From NCBI RefSeq assembly GCF_000004075.3, contig NC_026660.2, positions 28,709,498-28,773,497 on the forward strand: a stretch of 64,000 bases of DNA, written 5' to 3'. Below are positions 1 to 12,727 of this stretch, piece after piece. Positions within the stretch are counted from its first letter, which is position 1, and the number at the start of each line of letters is the position of its first letter. The translations under genes and the position numbers were made by a program. Source of the stretch: Cucumis sativus. Its lineage: Eukaryota > Streptophyta > Magnoliopsida > Cucurbitales > Cucurbitaceae. Under the pieces are notes generated by a model, which was not told where the DNA came from, did no database searches, and saw nothing but the letters and a program-made list of their open reading frames with translations.

Positions 1-260
1 AATTCCATTCTAGTTACTGGTCGGGTAATTACTTGAATCGGATAAAAATTTCTTTTACCATACTTACGAATCTGGGATGATGAGTTGCCACAGGGTTTAC
101 CCGACTAATCCGGGTCAACTGCGGCTCAAGGGCAAAAAAAATGAATTCATCCCATTTTCACAATATTGATTATATTCTTCGTTCATCTTCATGTCTAGAT
201 TTAATAATCAGGAATCTCCCTCCCTAACAAGCTTCTTTTTTCTTTTCTTTTTTTTAAGTT
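1..260. other. 3' flank of the S40 gene
   Basis: The stretch lies just past the stop codon of the minus-strand S40 gene and should hold its 3' untranslated region. It is AT-rich, has a pyrimidine run near 232-256 and shows no coding signal. Nothing else is visible. Confidence 0.5.
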
Positions 261-896
261 TTATCCATCGAACCCGGTTTGCATCCAAACCGCATCACGG
301 ACACGTCTCAAGTCCCGGCCCTTGAGAGTCCGGCCGACGCCGACGAAAACCGAAGTCGCGTTCTTTTTTCGACTTCTTGCTAAGTACTCATGTGGTGGAA
401 CGATCTCCGACTCAGGGTCATCCAATGGCTCGTCGAACTCTTGAAGAGAATCCACCGAGTCCACTCGGAGAATTTTGCTCCAATCTGGCACGTTCACGGG
501 CGCTGATGTAGCCATCTGCCGCCCTCGTGGAGACGCCACCGTGTCGTTCCCTCGAAACTGATGCACGATTCTTGCGGACGTCTTCCTACTCGGGTCTTCA
601 AATGCCAGCGACAGCCCCCCAACGTGTCGCTCACGTGTATCCCCAGGAACCCCACTCCCTCGTCTTACCGGAATTCCTCCGTGACTGATATTAATCCCTC
701 CGCCGTCGTAGCCGGCCAACGAATTCTCTTCGCTGAATTCCTCCCTTTCCGTCTCCACGCTATCCACCATCGGCCAAACATCCTCTTCGCCCAGTTCCGA
801 CGAGTCACTCCCGGTGGAGCCTTGGTTATGATTGTAGGTATAGCTACCGAGAAATCGCTCGCTCCGACTCGTCGTCAATTTCCGACCTTTAGCCAT
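261..896 (-). CDS. S40-family senescence regulator (DUF584)
   Basis: Single-exon gene of 211 aa starting at the ATG read from 896. The C-terminal half carries the S40/DUF584 signature: a VPDWSKILR segment at about residues 136-144, PPHEYLARSR at 167-176 and GRTLKGRDLRRVRDAVW at 188-204, close to the end of the protein as usual for the family. The N-terminal half is low-complexity, acidic and serine-rich with a basic start (MAKGRKLTTSRSERFLGSYT). Known S40 proteins are small nuclear plant proteins linked to leaf senescence and to stress or hormone responses; their biochemical activity is not settled. The gene is far more GC-rich than its surroundings, which is common for intronless members. 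A (TA)n stretch at 1057-1070 could serve as its TATA region, and three GTGGGACC motifs lie further upstream. The family call is firm; which paralogue it is cannot be told. Confidence 0.9.
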   Translation of the reverse strand: MAKGRKLTTSRSERFLGSYTYNHNQGSTGSDSSELGEEDVWPMVDSVETEREEFSEENSLAGYDGGGINISHGGIPVRRGSGVPGDTRERHVGGLSLAFEDPSRKTSARIVHQFRGNDTVASPRGRQMATSAPVNVPDWSKILRVDSVDSLQEFDEPLDDPESEIVPPHEYLARSRKKNATSVFVGVGRTLKGRDLRRVRDAVWMQTGFDG

Positions 897-1626
897 TATT
901 CAAGAAAAATGATATCTATTAAACAGTGAGAGTATACTATACTAAAATTCCCCCACTCTTACACTGGGAATCAAATTGAATAAAAATATAAAAGGGGGAC
1001 CAAAAAAAAAAATTAAGAACACATGGGCAGAGTTTGGAGGGTGTATATGTTGTGTGTATATATATATATAACAAACTTCCTTTGTTGCATTTGATATGAA
1101 TTTGGGTTAATTTCGTCTGCATTTCTGTCAAATCGAAGCTTCAATCAGATGCATGGTAAGAAATAAGGATAGAAGACGACAAGACAGCCACGAAAGCGAT
1201 AATTAATATATAAATACAAAAACAAGTGATAATTAACTCTTTAAAGTTTAAATTAAATGGATTTATTCTAAGTGTCACGCTCTATCCAAGGCGCGTGCCG
1301 TCATTCTCTATGCTTTTATATTGAAAATTGGCAACCAGAATCTTCCATATTTGGGAATTTGGCCATGATTAATTTTTTTATTACTAATTCATTTGCTTAA
1401 TTTTATGCCCTCAAATCGTAATTAGGTTCCTGATTTTAACCACAGTTTATTAGGATTTCCTTCTTTGAAAAGAAAAGAAAAAAGAAAACCTAGTTTGACA
1501 AACCTACTACTGAAGATTTGGGGCCCAGCCCACTATCGACGTGTACATAAAGCCAGAGGTGTGTAACTGACTGCTCGCGTCCTCTCAACATTCAGCAAAG
1601 ACCGCGTGTATGGGTTCCAAGTAATA

Positions 1627-2206
1627 GTGGGACCGAACTGCCCAATCATACCCCTCGCCACACGTACCGAGTACTGAATGGGAACTATAAACAAAGAGGC
1701 GACGAAAATGACATTGATAATACATTAATTATGGTGGGTTAGAGACGTAAACCAACTGAAATTAAGATATAATTGATTAATTATTAAGGGAAAGAATAAG
1801 GGGGTGGGGTTTGTGATGATGCGCACATTGGACGGCTCAGGGAAGGACAGGGGGTCCCACCCCCCCCAAACGTGGGGTAACTATGACTGACTCCCAGTAC
1901 TTGCCCTGCCCTTCTATTAATGCCTTATTCACAAACCCCGTATTTAACCCTTTACTTTTTCTATAATTATTTTTTACCAATTCAATTTATATTTCTCATT
2001 TCCTACATTAATTCCTAATGTACTAATTCATAATTATTTTGTGATCAAATCTCATATTATATGCAAATAGGAAGAAAATGTTTAATGTTGCTACGCTACA
2101 TAGAGAAGTAGTATGATCAAAGTGTTGCGTTTTGATTGGACAAATGAGTTATGCCACTTGTACATGGGTCCCAAGGAAGGGTTTTGGTATTCTCAGTAGT
2201 GGGACC
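1627..2206. promoter_or_regulatory. Three GTGGGACC (class I TCP-type) motifs upstream of S40
   Basis: Exact GTGGGACC copies occur at 1627-1634 and 2199-2206, and its reverse complement GGTCCCAC at 1853-1860, about 0.7 to 1.3 kb upstream of the S40 start codon. GTGGGNCC is the published consensus for class I TCP transcription factors. The motif is GC-rich in an AT-rich background, so three copies in 580 bases are unlikely by chance. Function is inferred from the motif only. Confidence 0.45.
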
Positions 2207-4481
2207 CGCAAACAAATATATTGTTATAATATTAATTTTATATATACATATATATAGATATTGTTTTTTGAGGCAAGGGAAGAATCCTATGTGGAGGTGA
2301 CAAATTTTAATCTCAAGGACAACTCTCCCTATCTTAGGGAGATATGCTATAATCTTTAATCATGTGTCATTTGGGGGATTTCATTTAACACATTTGTATT
2401 TCCCCATTCTCTTCTTTCTCTTCAATTATGATTTGAGATGATTATGAAACTCCATTCGATCCTAATCAATAAAATGCATGACTAAAAGAGAAGTTTGGAA
2501 TTATACCTAAATTAACATTGTTGTTAGCTTAACCAATACTACTCTACTTCTCTTTCTCCAAATATAAAATAAAAGTATTTAGAGGCTTAGAATTTGTATT
2601 TCTATTAAAAATATCCATAAGCTTACAAATAATGTAATTTCAAACATATTTTAAAACTTTCAAATTTAGTCTTTAAAAAATATTTAATATCGTTATTCTT
2701 CGATGAAAACAGAATAGTTTGTTTTTTTAAATAATACATTTACTATTAATAAATAAAAGAAACTGTCATTTTTCTAAACTTATTTGTATTTTGTTTCTTG
2801 AACACTTATAATAGATTTATTTATAATTCTAAACATTTTTTTCAAAAATATTTTTCTAAACTCATTCTTATTTTATTCAATACATTCGACCAGTTCGCAT
2901 CGTATATGTGTTTTATACAAAATTGATGCATGAAAGTTTAGAAATAATCTGCAAATGGTTGATTTAATGCACAAAATCAACCCCAATTTTCATCCACAGA
3001 GGTGTCCAGGCTGACAGATGTTTGAAGAAGTGGGTGTTGATCATGTTTTTATTATGGATAGGTTATCCTCTACCTCTGTTCAGGTTTGTGACTTTGTTTA
3101 CTTTTTCTATGATATTTTTCGTTAGAAAAATAACTTAATACTGTACAATTTTGTTTAGAGAGAAGATTGAGAGTACGAATAAAAACTTTGATGTTTTATA
3201 TCAAAGAAAGCCCGGAAGGGGAGAGAGAGGGGAGAGAAAAAGAGAACTAAATATATATACCACATAATATATAACATCTCACTTTTAAAGCCAGTGGAAA
3301 TCAAGATTGATCTGTTTTTTTTCTATTTCTTTTTGGTGGGAGATTCAAATCTATATATTCCGTAATATAATAATAATAATAACCATAAACAAAATAGAAA
3401 TTAATTAAATAGACAAAAATACCTTTAGGTTTTTGAATTAGGAATTGATTAATTAAACACCTTTTGTATTATACATAAAGGGTTGATAGGGAAGAACCTA
3501 GGTATATGTAATTTAAAAGAAAAAGTAATTTGAACGAATGAAAAGGTAACATATTGAAACTGAATGAGTGGATTGAAAAAAGGTGTATATGTTGGTGTAG
3601 AATTTATAGGGTTTTATAAGAAACTAAAACCATCCAAAGGAATGGAAAAGGCTAAAATATGCCAAAAACAGGAATGAAAAGGGAAGGAAGCACATGAAAC
3701 CCACTTGAGATGGAAATTAAGGCATTAATGCAAAACCAAGGCCATGTGAGTGTCGTCAATTTGTCAATTTTGCTGAGAAAATATTAGAAGAATCTGATGT
3801 GGGCTGGTTGTCGGAGAGTTGTTGTACGACCCATCCAATTCTTACATGTGCAAAATTAATTTTAAAACAATACCTGCTACTCCATTTTTGGTTTTGGTTA
3901 CGTAGTTTACAATTGATACCCCAAACCCCATACGCCCATCCCCATTTTTAATTAAACTCTTTTAACCTAGCTGAGGGTTTTTTTTTTTCTTTTCTCTAAC
4001 AGAGGTATATGTGCATTGGGAATTGAATCTGATTATAAAATAATTTGGGGGAGGGGGGGTTTAATTTGTTTAATACACAACTCTGATCCACTCGATTACA
4101 GCTTTAGCAATGATTGCAGTTGGAGTGGAATCATAGGGAGTTGTTTAATTGCGTTGATGTGTGTAAATTTGGGCAAGAATCATCCGATGAGATTTGTTTT
4201 AGCTTTATTAGCGTATGGGCAAATTCTTATTCTCACCTACGCTAAGGTTGTCCAGAGAAGTTTGTGTTGGGAGATTTGTCGTTTTATTTTGCCTCAAAAC
4301 TATAGGGTTGTATAGACCTAGATCTTCATATTATTTTATAGTTATTCTTTCTTTTTTTAATATATGGTTTTGGTGATTCCAATGAATATAGTAACTTTTT
4401 CTTTTTTCTTTCTAACCAATAAATTAAACAGGCAAACCCTGCAATTATTACATCACACAAGATACAAGCATAAAAAATTAC

Positions 4482-5249
4482 TTAGAATAAAGAGTAAAAG
4501 AAAAATGAAAGACAAATGCTTCCTTCCAAACCCTTAAGTTGCAGGAGAGTTATTATTGTATTAAGATGAACAAAGAGATAACCCCAAATGATCACTATCC
4601 CTAGCTTTAGTCTTCTTTGCAGAGAAAGAGACCTTAGAAATTGTTTAGCAAATTGACCAATTCTAATCAGTTGAGACGTTACAAGGCAAGTTGTTATCAC
4701 TTCAAGGTGGACCTTACTAATCTCACCTAGTATCATATCAAGGATAATGAACTTTGGTCCACCAAGACTGATACGACCTAAGTGATCATTAAGACATCTA
4801 AACTCAAGTCTTTCAAATAATGCAACTCTAAAGGTGATCATATCAATGTTTGATTTCCAAAAAGATAGAACGAGGAAGTCGCCACCTGATCAGATAAGGA
4901 AAATTAAGAGAGAAAGGGTCTGTGTGATGTCTTTTCCATTGGACCCCTCCTTTTCATGACAATTCCCATGCATATGTTTGTCATTAACTCATTGATGAAC
5001 TTAATATCAACCAACTGCAAGTGGAACAACATCTTTTTCCTTGCTTTCAAAAGAATGGTAACTTTCAATGATGGGTCATCAGTAACTTTTATTTTGATGA
5101 TGGAAATATTCACTACTCACTTTCTTATATCATATCATATCATCTTTGTCTTTTGGCTTTTGTGGCTTCAAGCTGTTATTGATCAATTCCCAATATATGA
5201 AGGGAAGTTTCTGTCCACTTTTTGTATCCTCTTTGCTTTTGCTCTTTAG
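4482..5249. other. Possible decayed coding segment, unidentified
   Basis: Neighbouring minus-strand open frames (4482-4841, about 119 codons, and 4904-5113, about 69 codons) and an overlapping plus-strand frame (4956-5249) stand out from the stop-rich background. Base composition is slightly higher in GC than the flanks. The translated products, including a stretch GRISLGGPKFIILDMILGEI, match no family I recognise. It could be a remnant of a gene or transposon, or chance. Confidence 0.2.
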
Positions 5250-5920
5250 AGGAATTCGGATAGCCATTTTACAGTGTCTATGATGTACATGTATTATTAG
5301 ATGCACCTAATCATGTGCATTTTTTTTTCACACACAATAAGGTAAAATTGTATGGACAACTAATAAGTGCTGACAAGGAAGCATTCAATTAATTTTATTC
5401 TTTCACTTTTGTAATTTTACGGTGTCTATGATATGTTTCCAGGAATCATAATAATTGGATTTTTTCGTGATTAAATAATATTCCACAACAACAATAATAA
5501 AAAAAAAGAACTAACTAATTTCGAGAGTTCCTAATAAAATAAAGTCTCAATTTAAAATTAAGTTGAAGGAGTTCAATTAGATTTTGTCCTGCTAACAATA
5601 TTTAAATGATGACTTTGATAATACATCCATCTAAAAGGAAAAGAAAAAGAAAAACTCAAAGTATTCCTAACACGTAACACTTAAGAGACTTACCAAAACT
5701 AATTATTTATTTGGGATGCGTACAAGAGTTTGCAATAAAATAATAAAATAAAAGTAGCAAATATTTTTGCTTTCTTAAGAACAAAAATTGTAAAATATAT
5801 GAAGCCCCAACTCACGCAAAAATACGAACCAATATTCCGCCAATGAAAATGAAATTTTGATATAATTATTATTCATATACCTTATTTCATACATCATCAA
5901 TATGCCATGTTATGAATAAA

Positions 5921-6035
5921 TCAATAAATGTTGTGGTATGGATATTGATATATAAAGTTCACTAGTTCAGTCTTTCATCTCACATAATTTTCAAACATTT
6001 TTAATAAATGTTATGGTATGTATATTGAAATATAA
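5921..6035. repeat. Imperfect 35-base direct repeat
   Basis: Segments 5921-5955 and 6001-6035 share the pattern AATAAATGTTRTGGTATGKA followed by TATTGAWATATAAA, with only four differences, and are spaced 80 bases apart. This looks like a short local duplication that has begun to diverge. Confidence 0.6.
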
Positions 6036-9000
6036 AAAAACAAGGGTTTGTCATTTTGTTTTTTGTTTTTTATTTTTTAAAATTAAATTTATAAACACAT
6101 CTCTATCTTTAAATCTATATTTATGTTTTTAAAAACCAAGTCAACATTTGAAAACTAAAAAAATAGTTTTTAATTATTTTTTCCATTTTATAAAATTTAA
6201 ATAAGAATGCAACTATTCTACATAAGATTTATATAAAAAACATGGGAAGAAAGTAGATGGAAATATACCAAATTACCTATTTTATTTTGAAATTTGCAAA
6301 AAATTAAATATTTATATAGGAAATGTTAACGTAAAAGAACGTCTCAAATAACAGAAAAATTAGATCAGGTAGGTAATACAAAATCGTGTTAATTATTATT
6401 ATTTTACTAAGAAATCTGAATATATTTATAAAATAAAATGAGAGAATATTCGCCGTAATTATTAAGCATAAAAAAAAGAAAAGAAAAGAAAAACATATAT
6501 TAAAAAGAAAGTAATTGAGAATCTTTCCCTTTGGAAAATTGAAAGGGTATCCACTATCCAATCGTTTGACACGCAATTGGGCATAGCCCCCTCGCGTCCC
6601 ACCTTTCATATTTTTTTGACTTCGACTCCCAATTATTTACACATTTTTCTTTCGGTGCATCATAATGCATCATTGTCTACCTCATTTACTTCACTCATCT
6701 TCTCAGATTATTACATTCAATTTTCTACTCTTACTCCCTTCTACTTTGGTCCCTAATCATAGTCTACAAGGCGCAACCTTAATTATAAATAATAATTTAA
6801 AAGATTTATGAAAAGAATCATAACTATCTTCGTCAAAATTTTAATATATTAATTTGTTGGATGAAATGAAGGAAAAATATTCAATCTTCGACGGTCCTTT
6901 CATTATTTTGAACTATGTCAATCAATTGGACTTTATATGTTTTTTTCGTGTGCTTTGATATCAATGTACGTGGAGATGATTCAAACAAACTTTTACTCTC
7001 TTTTTTTTCTTTCTTTTTTGAACTTATTTTGTTTGAAAGTACAACAACACTTAAGAAATATATGCAACTTGGTACTTTATTCCACCAAATTTATAGGTTG
7101 GGTAATTTTCAGCCATCACCATTGTTTCATAAACATTAAAAAGAATAATAATATATATGTAGTGAATGTGAATGCTTTTGAGGAAATAAAGAAACCTGCT
7201 TTAAAGGGGTTCTTGAAATGTCATTTTCATTCGACATCTTAATTATTGTGTTTCTTAAAAACCCTTTTTAATTAATTTAGTGACACACTTTGATTGAAAT
7301 CGCATCCTTAGGTCCAATTTTTTCATTTGGTAGGTCTTAAGTGGTACTCCCACTTTGGATGACTAATATTATCAATTTTTCATTACAATAATTATTTTTT
7401 TCATTTTAATTAATTAATTCCTGTTGATTAGTTAATTAAGCTCTTAATTATTCACTGTATGCCACCATAAATGCTGGTTTGGTGGGTTAAGTCAAATCGT
7501 TAGCCCTATCCATGATGGTAAAGGGCACTTTGTTTTATTTGTATTCTTTTTTTTCCTATCCGAAAGAAAAGATGAAGATGGATCCATATATGATGCCTTT
7601 TCATCTTAGTAGTTTGAGTGTTTTTCAATCTAGTTTTCTATTGTTTCCTAACTTTTAATTTAATAGTCCAAATTAAGCATATTCTGTTTAAAGTAGGAAG
7701 TTGGTTTTTTTTTTTTATCTTATATCTTATCACGATTTCCTTTAACCCATATGTCTAGGCTAAAATTATAAATCTTGAAACAATCTAGACAATTCCATAT
7801 GAAATTTCTACTTTATAAATATCTTAAATTTACGTAACGTTCGTGAAATGTCTTGAATGAACTCGACGTTGATTTAGCTTGAAAGTTGATGAAACTCACA
7901 TTATTATTATTTGTTTTTTCGGTGAAAGAAGGGTAGATGCATTTACCACATCTACCAACGAAGATAACACAATTGAATGGATAAATTGAAATTCTTTTGA
8001 GCAATGTCCACTCTATTGGACAGTATCTGAATTAAATGTCACTGAGCAACAAACCAGAGAAAATAAAATATATTTAATGGTTTGATAAGAGATCAATTTC
8101 CAACATTTTCTAGTTTTCTTATACTATAAAATTGAAATCTTGTTTAAATAACCCAACCCCTTAAAATATTTATAAATATATTATTATTTATATGTATCAT
8201 TCATACAAAAAAAATATAAATAATAGTTTATTATAATCTAATGTGTACATATAATATATTTGTTTGTATTTTAGTTTATTATGGTAGATAACATATCTAT
8301 TTTTTAAAAAGATGTTGCTTTCTAATAGTTATATTACAACATTTTAATTACAATTCAATTAAAGTTAGAATATCTTATTTATCGTTTGGTGGTCAATCAT
8401 CCTTATGAATCATGATTGATACCAAAGAAAACTAATAATTTAGTCAAAATTAAATAGTTGGAGATAAAACGATAGATATTGATGAATTATTTTCTAACTC
8501 TACCCTTCACTGTACTTACAATTATTTGGTTTTATTTAAATATTAAAATATACCTTAACTCATTGATCTAATTAGAGACTATTCCGCATCAATTATTACA
8601 TCTCTACTATTGATATGTTGTTTATTAAACATTAGGAAAAATATCATTTTTAGTGTTGAATTTGAAAAGGTTCATCAAAATTTTAATAAACTACATCATT
8701 ATCTAACTTAGATATATAATAGTTAAAATGATCACCTATGCTTTTGGTTTGAAGGTTTTTCTTTTAAACTATAACTTCTACTTCAGAGTTGTGGTCGTGT
8801 ATCAACCCACAGACTTAGAGTAATAAATATAAATTCAGTAGTCACTTCTCTAAAGATGATACCAAATTAGATGATATTTGTTAAAGATTTGAGTGGCTAA
8901 AAAAAATCAATGAACAGATTAGAGAAAGCCCATCACTATTTCAAGGAAACACATACAACAACAGAGGAAGTCTACTTTATTAATCATTAATTCCTCAAAA

Positions 9001-9607
9001 ACCACAAGTGTGAATTTTAACCAATACTTTATTATTGTTTTTTTTAATGAAGTACTTGAAAAAGTTAAATCTAGTGACACTACTTTTGATGCTAATTAAT
9101 ATATATAATGAGTAAACTAGTTGCTTTCGAACTTATTTTATTTATTTTGTGGAGTACATTTAATGGATCAATTGGAAGTCACACCCCATAGCACTGAAGA
9201 GGAGGGATGAAAAGACGTCATTGAAAATTTTAAAATTTATCAAAGTGAAATATAAACAAGTGGAAGGATGTTATGTGCTAAGAACAACAAAAATGTGAAG
9301 AATAGCATGAAATTGTTTATTTTGAACCTAAATCTTTTGCTTTAAAAAGATTGGACATAGTTATCTTTATATTTGACTAGACTTTAATTGTCAACACTAG
9401 ACTTTATGTATCATTTTGATATTGTTTTTTAAAAACACATTAATATAAACTAAAAATGGTTTTCAAACAGTTTCCAAATCTAACTTGTGTTAAATTTGAT
9501 TTGGTTCCATAAACTAAAAACGAATAGAAGATTAGAGGGATTTAATTAAAGAAATTGATCCTTTTAATTTATAGGTTGTTGAAAAGAGAGAAGAGAAAAA
9601 ACAACAT

Positions 9608-12423
9608 TCAGTTGGTTTTGTGTTTAAGAATATAGCGGAGCTGATGTTTTTGGGTTTGAATCCTTGCATCCAAAGGCTTAATCTTGAAGCAATTTTTCTG
9701 AATCCCTCTTGGCCATTCAATACATCCATGTGTTCCTCTTCTGATATGCGGATTTTGCGAGTTCCTCCGACCCACCGACTCATTACACCCCCCCTTCAAC
9801 TCGCCTCCTTCACTCGACATTGTCCTGTTCGAATACCTTCCACTACTTCCATTAACCTTTTTTTTCGAACAATCTTCAAATGGGTTCTCTACAATCTCTG
9901 TTTTTCCTTCTGAAACAAACTCATTTTCAACTGACTTATTGTTGTTGTTGTTAATCTCTTCACATTTCTCCTCCAATTTGCTCACATCCTTCAAATCCTC
10001 AAGCAGAGACAGAACAAGGCTCTGTGTTTTCTGCTCGTAAAACAACCCCTCAATTTCTTCAATGTCTAACGATTTAGCAGCTTCGTGAATCAATTCACCT
10101 CTCTTTATCTCCATCTCATCCAATTTTTCACTCCTTGACATCAGAAAATTCTCAAGATCGGTTATGAGTTTGTTCATTTGAATGTACTTATCCTCTAGAG
10201 CTAATTTTGCATCAATCAGCTTCATTTGAATTCTTTCTTCTCGCCATACCTCTGCCATTTGTAACATGTTTCTCTCTTCCTCTAATTCTTCACATAATTT
10301 CATTGATTCCCTTTTCAAAGCTTCCACTTTTGCTTTGTCTCCCACAATTTGTTTCGCCATCTCCGTACAGACCTCCTCGAGTAACTCTCTGTTTTTCTTC
10401 TCTTTCTGGTATTCTTGCTTGTACTTCTCAACCTTCGCTTTGGCTTCCGCCAAGTCCTTTATCAAATTAGCTTTAAGAGTTTCTGTTCTGTGATGGGTTT
10501 TTCTTTCTTGGTTTAATTCCTCGAGTTTCAAATGCCTTCGATTCTTCCATATGGCTCTGTTTTCTTCTAGCTTCCCTCTTAAGTGTTCGATTTTTTTCTT
10601 TGAGTTTCGTTGCCGGAATTCTAGCTTTCGGATCCGTGTTTGGGCCAGTGCCAGCTCTTCTTTCAGATAAGAAGCGGTGGAGGCCGTCGTGAACGGTTGA
10701 TCTTCGCTGCCACAGTGGCTGTAAAGTCTACCGAACTCCGCCGCCGCATCTGCTTCGTTTGGGGTTTCAGGGTTCCAATTTTCTGTTGCTGCTGCTGCCT
10801 GTCAGAGATTGAGTTTAAAATTTTAAGTGCTGAGGATAATACCAATTCATTTGAGTAATCTATCGGATTAAAGAAAAAAAAACTTATGTAATAATTGGTT
10901 TGAATTGATTCCATTTTGATTTTCTATCAAATCTTTTTGAAATGAATTGGTTTGTTTTATCGTAGAAGAAAATATGAATCAAACAAATTGAAACCTGGAA
11001 ATATATTTCATTTGATTTGATTCTTTTGGTTTCTTTGCATGTTTTTTTCCTGTTTAATGGAATGGGGTAAATGAATTGAAATGTACAACTCATTTACATT
11101 GATATGAGTGTAATTCATTGGATAGCAACACCAATAATCATCTAAAAGTTGATGATCCATTTGGATCTCAACAAATATTTCTAAATATTCTAATTTGTTA
11201 GCCAATTGTCTTTGTAATGATTACAAATTTTGGTCAGTGATAAAAAAAAATTGCAAATATAAATACTCAAAACATTTAATGGTAAAGAAAATTGTAACAA
11301 TTATATAACTTTTAGAATTTTTTTTTATTTTTTATTATTATTATAGCTTTGAGTCCAATTTCTCGGCTTATCTAACTTTGTTTGAGGCAAAAATTCTAAC
11401 CACCACTGTAACGAAGGTTTTTATGATTTAGTTTTAAAAGATTCAACAAAAACTTCTTCCGGATAAAGATAGACAAAAAAATTCATAATGCATACTTTTT
11501 ATCCACCAAATGAAATGATACGTTTAAATCAAAATCTTTAATTAAACGTCGTTATTGTTTGCTTTTTTTTAAAGATAAATGATTGTTAATGCTGTGATGA
11601 TGCTTAATGAAAAGAAAAATTAAAAATGAGATTGATAAATGTTAAAAATAAACAAAACTTTAAATGCAAAGGAAATAAAAACAATTGATCCGATGAGAGT
11701 GGGCAGTGGGTATGTAATTCCATCGAGTATATTCCGTTGTAGAAATGAATTCATATTATAAAATCACACACACTATAACTTTTCTTTGTTGATCCATATC
11801 CAAATCGAAAGTTCTAAAAAGAGGAATATAATGATTAAATAAAATAAAGATAAAGTCATAATAGAGTGACCAAAGTTTATAATTATTTAGATTAATTGGC
11901 GTGACTTTAGCACCGAATCATGTAAACAAAAAAAAAAGGAATATGAGGAAAGGAAAAAGAAACTAACAAAAATAATAAAGACAGTTGGAAACAGAAATGG
12001 AAATTGGAAAGGTACCTTCACCTTCATTCCTTTATTCCAGGAATCAATACAATGACGCCTCTCATCACGACGCCCATCCCTTATTTCTCCCTATAATATT
12101 TTCAATTATTATCATCATTCTAAAATTAACCTTCTGGGTTTGTAATTACTGCTAAAATCACAACATTTCGAAGTTCAAAATTAAATCCAGCAGTTTACCT
12201 GAGACTCTGTCCTACCACCGCCTGAGATTTCCTTGTAATGAAGGTGCCAGAGGTCCGCGGCGAGCTTTCTGGCCTGTAATTGAACCCGATTACGTCCTCG
12301 AGATCCATGGCGTTCCTCTAACTTCCAACGGAGCAGAGGAGTCATCGGGACCCCGAAGTTTGACCTCCGAGCGCCGCGTGGGCGTTGTGACACCGGAGAG
12401 TTTTTTGTGGGTGTTAGATTCAT
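9608..12423 (-). CDS. Coiled-coil USO1-like / BRANCHLESS TRICHOMES-related protein
   Basis: Two exons, 12423-12199 and 10798-9608, joined in phase 0 across a 1.4 kb intron with a good donor (CAG/GTAAAC on the minus strand) and acceptor (CTGACAG); 471 aa. The N-terminal exon is basic and proline/arginine-rich and contains RKLAADLWHLHY. The middle, about residues 110-360, is almost continuous charged heptad coiled coil. The C-terminus carries the diagnostic motif NPHIRRGTHGCIEWPRGIQK followed by a basic tail. That motif marks a plant family annotated as intracellular protein transport USO1-like, relatives of BRANCHLESS TRICHOMES, which act on cytoskeleton-linked cell shape. The role of this member is unknown. 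The coding frame continues upstream of the TTG at 10531 to the acceptor at 10798, so the long open frame starting at 10531 is only part of the protein. The start ATG at 12423 has no in-frame ATG close upstream. Confidence 0.82.
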
Positions 12424-12710
12424 TGCAGAAAAGAAGTTTTGTTGGCCATGAGAAAAGAGTTAAGAGTTCACACAAAACTCCAATTCACAAAACTTTTCCT
12501 TTTTCTTTTCTTTCTTTATTTTTGAAGAGCATAAACATAAACAGACAGAGACAGAGAAACAAAAGAAATGGAGGGGATGGAAATGCTGTCGACAGGACAA
12601 TATCATTTCCCAAAGTATTTATAATTTCTTTTTTTTTAATCTATCAATATTCAATGCGCAAAATGGCATTTTATTTTTCACACTCTTAATTAATTACAAG
12701 TATATATTAG

Positions 12711-12727
12711 TGGTGGTGGTGGTGGTG
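12711..12727. repeat. (GGT)n microsatellite
   Basis: A run of TGG/GGT triplets. On the minus strand it reads as a string of histidine codons in a chance open frame. Confidence 0.8.

Larger units (their letters stand above)
897..9607. other. Long intergenic region, S40 promoter side
   Basis: No convincing gene in 8.7 kb. The first 1.4 kb is the upstream region of the S40 gene and contains GC-richer patches near 1500-1700 and 1800-1900 with GTGGGACC, GGGCCC and ACGTG motifs. From about 2300 on the DNA is AT-rich with stop codons in all frames. A region at 4480-5250 has longer open frames than its surroundings and is listed separately. A 35-base imperfect direct repeat lies at 5921-5955 and 6001-6035. 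Open frames at 6304-6609 and 6915-7242 have low-complexity products and are not believed. Confidence 0.6.

Noticed and set aside
561-929. 122-codon plus-strand open frame
   Set aside because: It is the antisense shadow of the GC-rich S40 gene.
2996-3080. Possible hairpin (ACAGAGGT with ACCTCTGT about 70 bases apart)
   Set aside because: An 8-base stem with a 70-base loop is expected by chance, and no known microRNA sequence is present.
6304-6609. 101-codon minus-strand open frame
   Set aside because: The product is mostly Phe/Ile/Leu from A/T-rich DNA with no domain; the first 30 residues look less random but match nothing I know.
10663-10914. 83-codon minus-strand open frame overlapping the coiled-coil gene
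   Set aside because: It is in a different frame from exon 2 of the coiled-coil gene, whose frame continues through this stretch to the acceptor at 10798.
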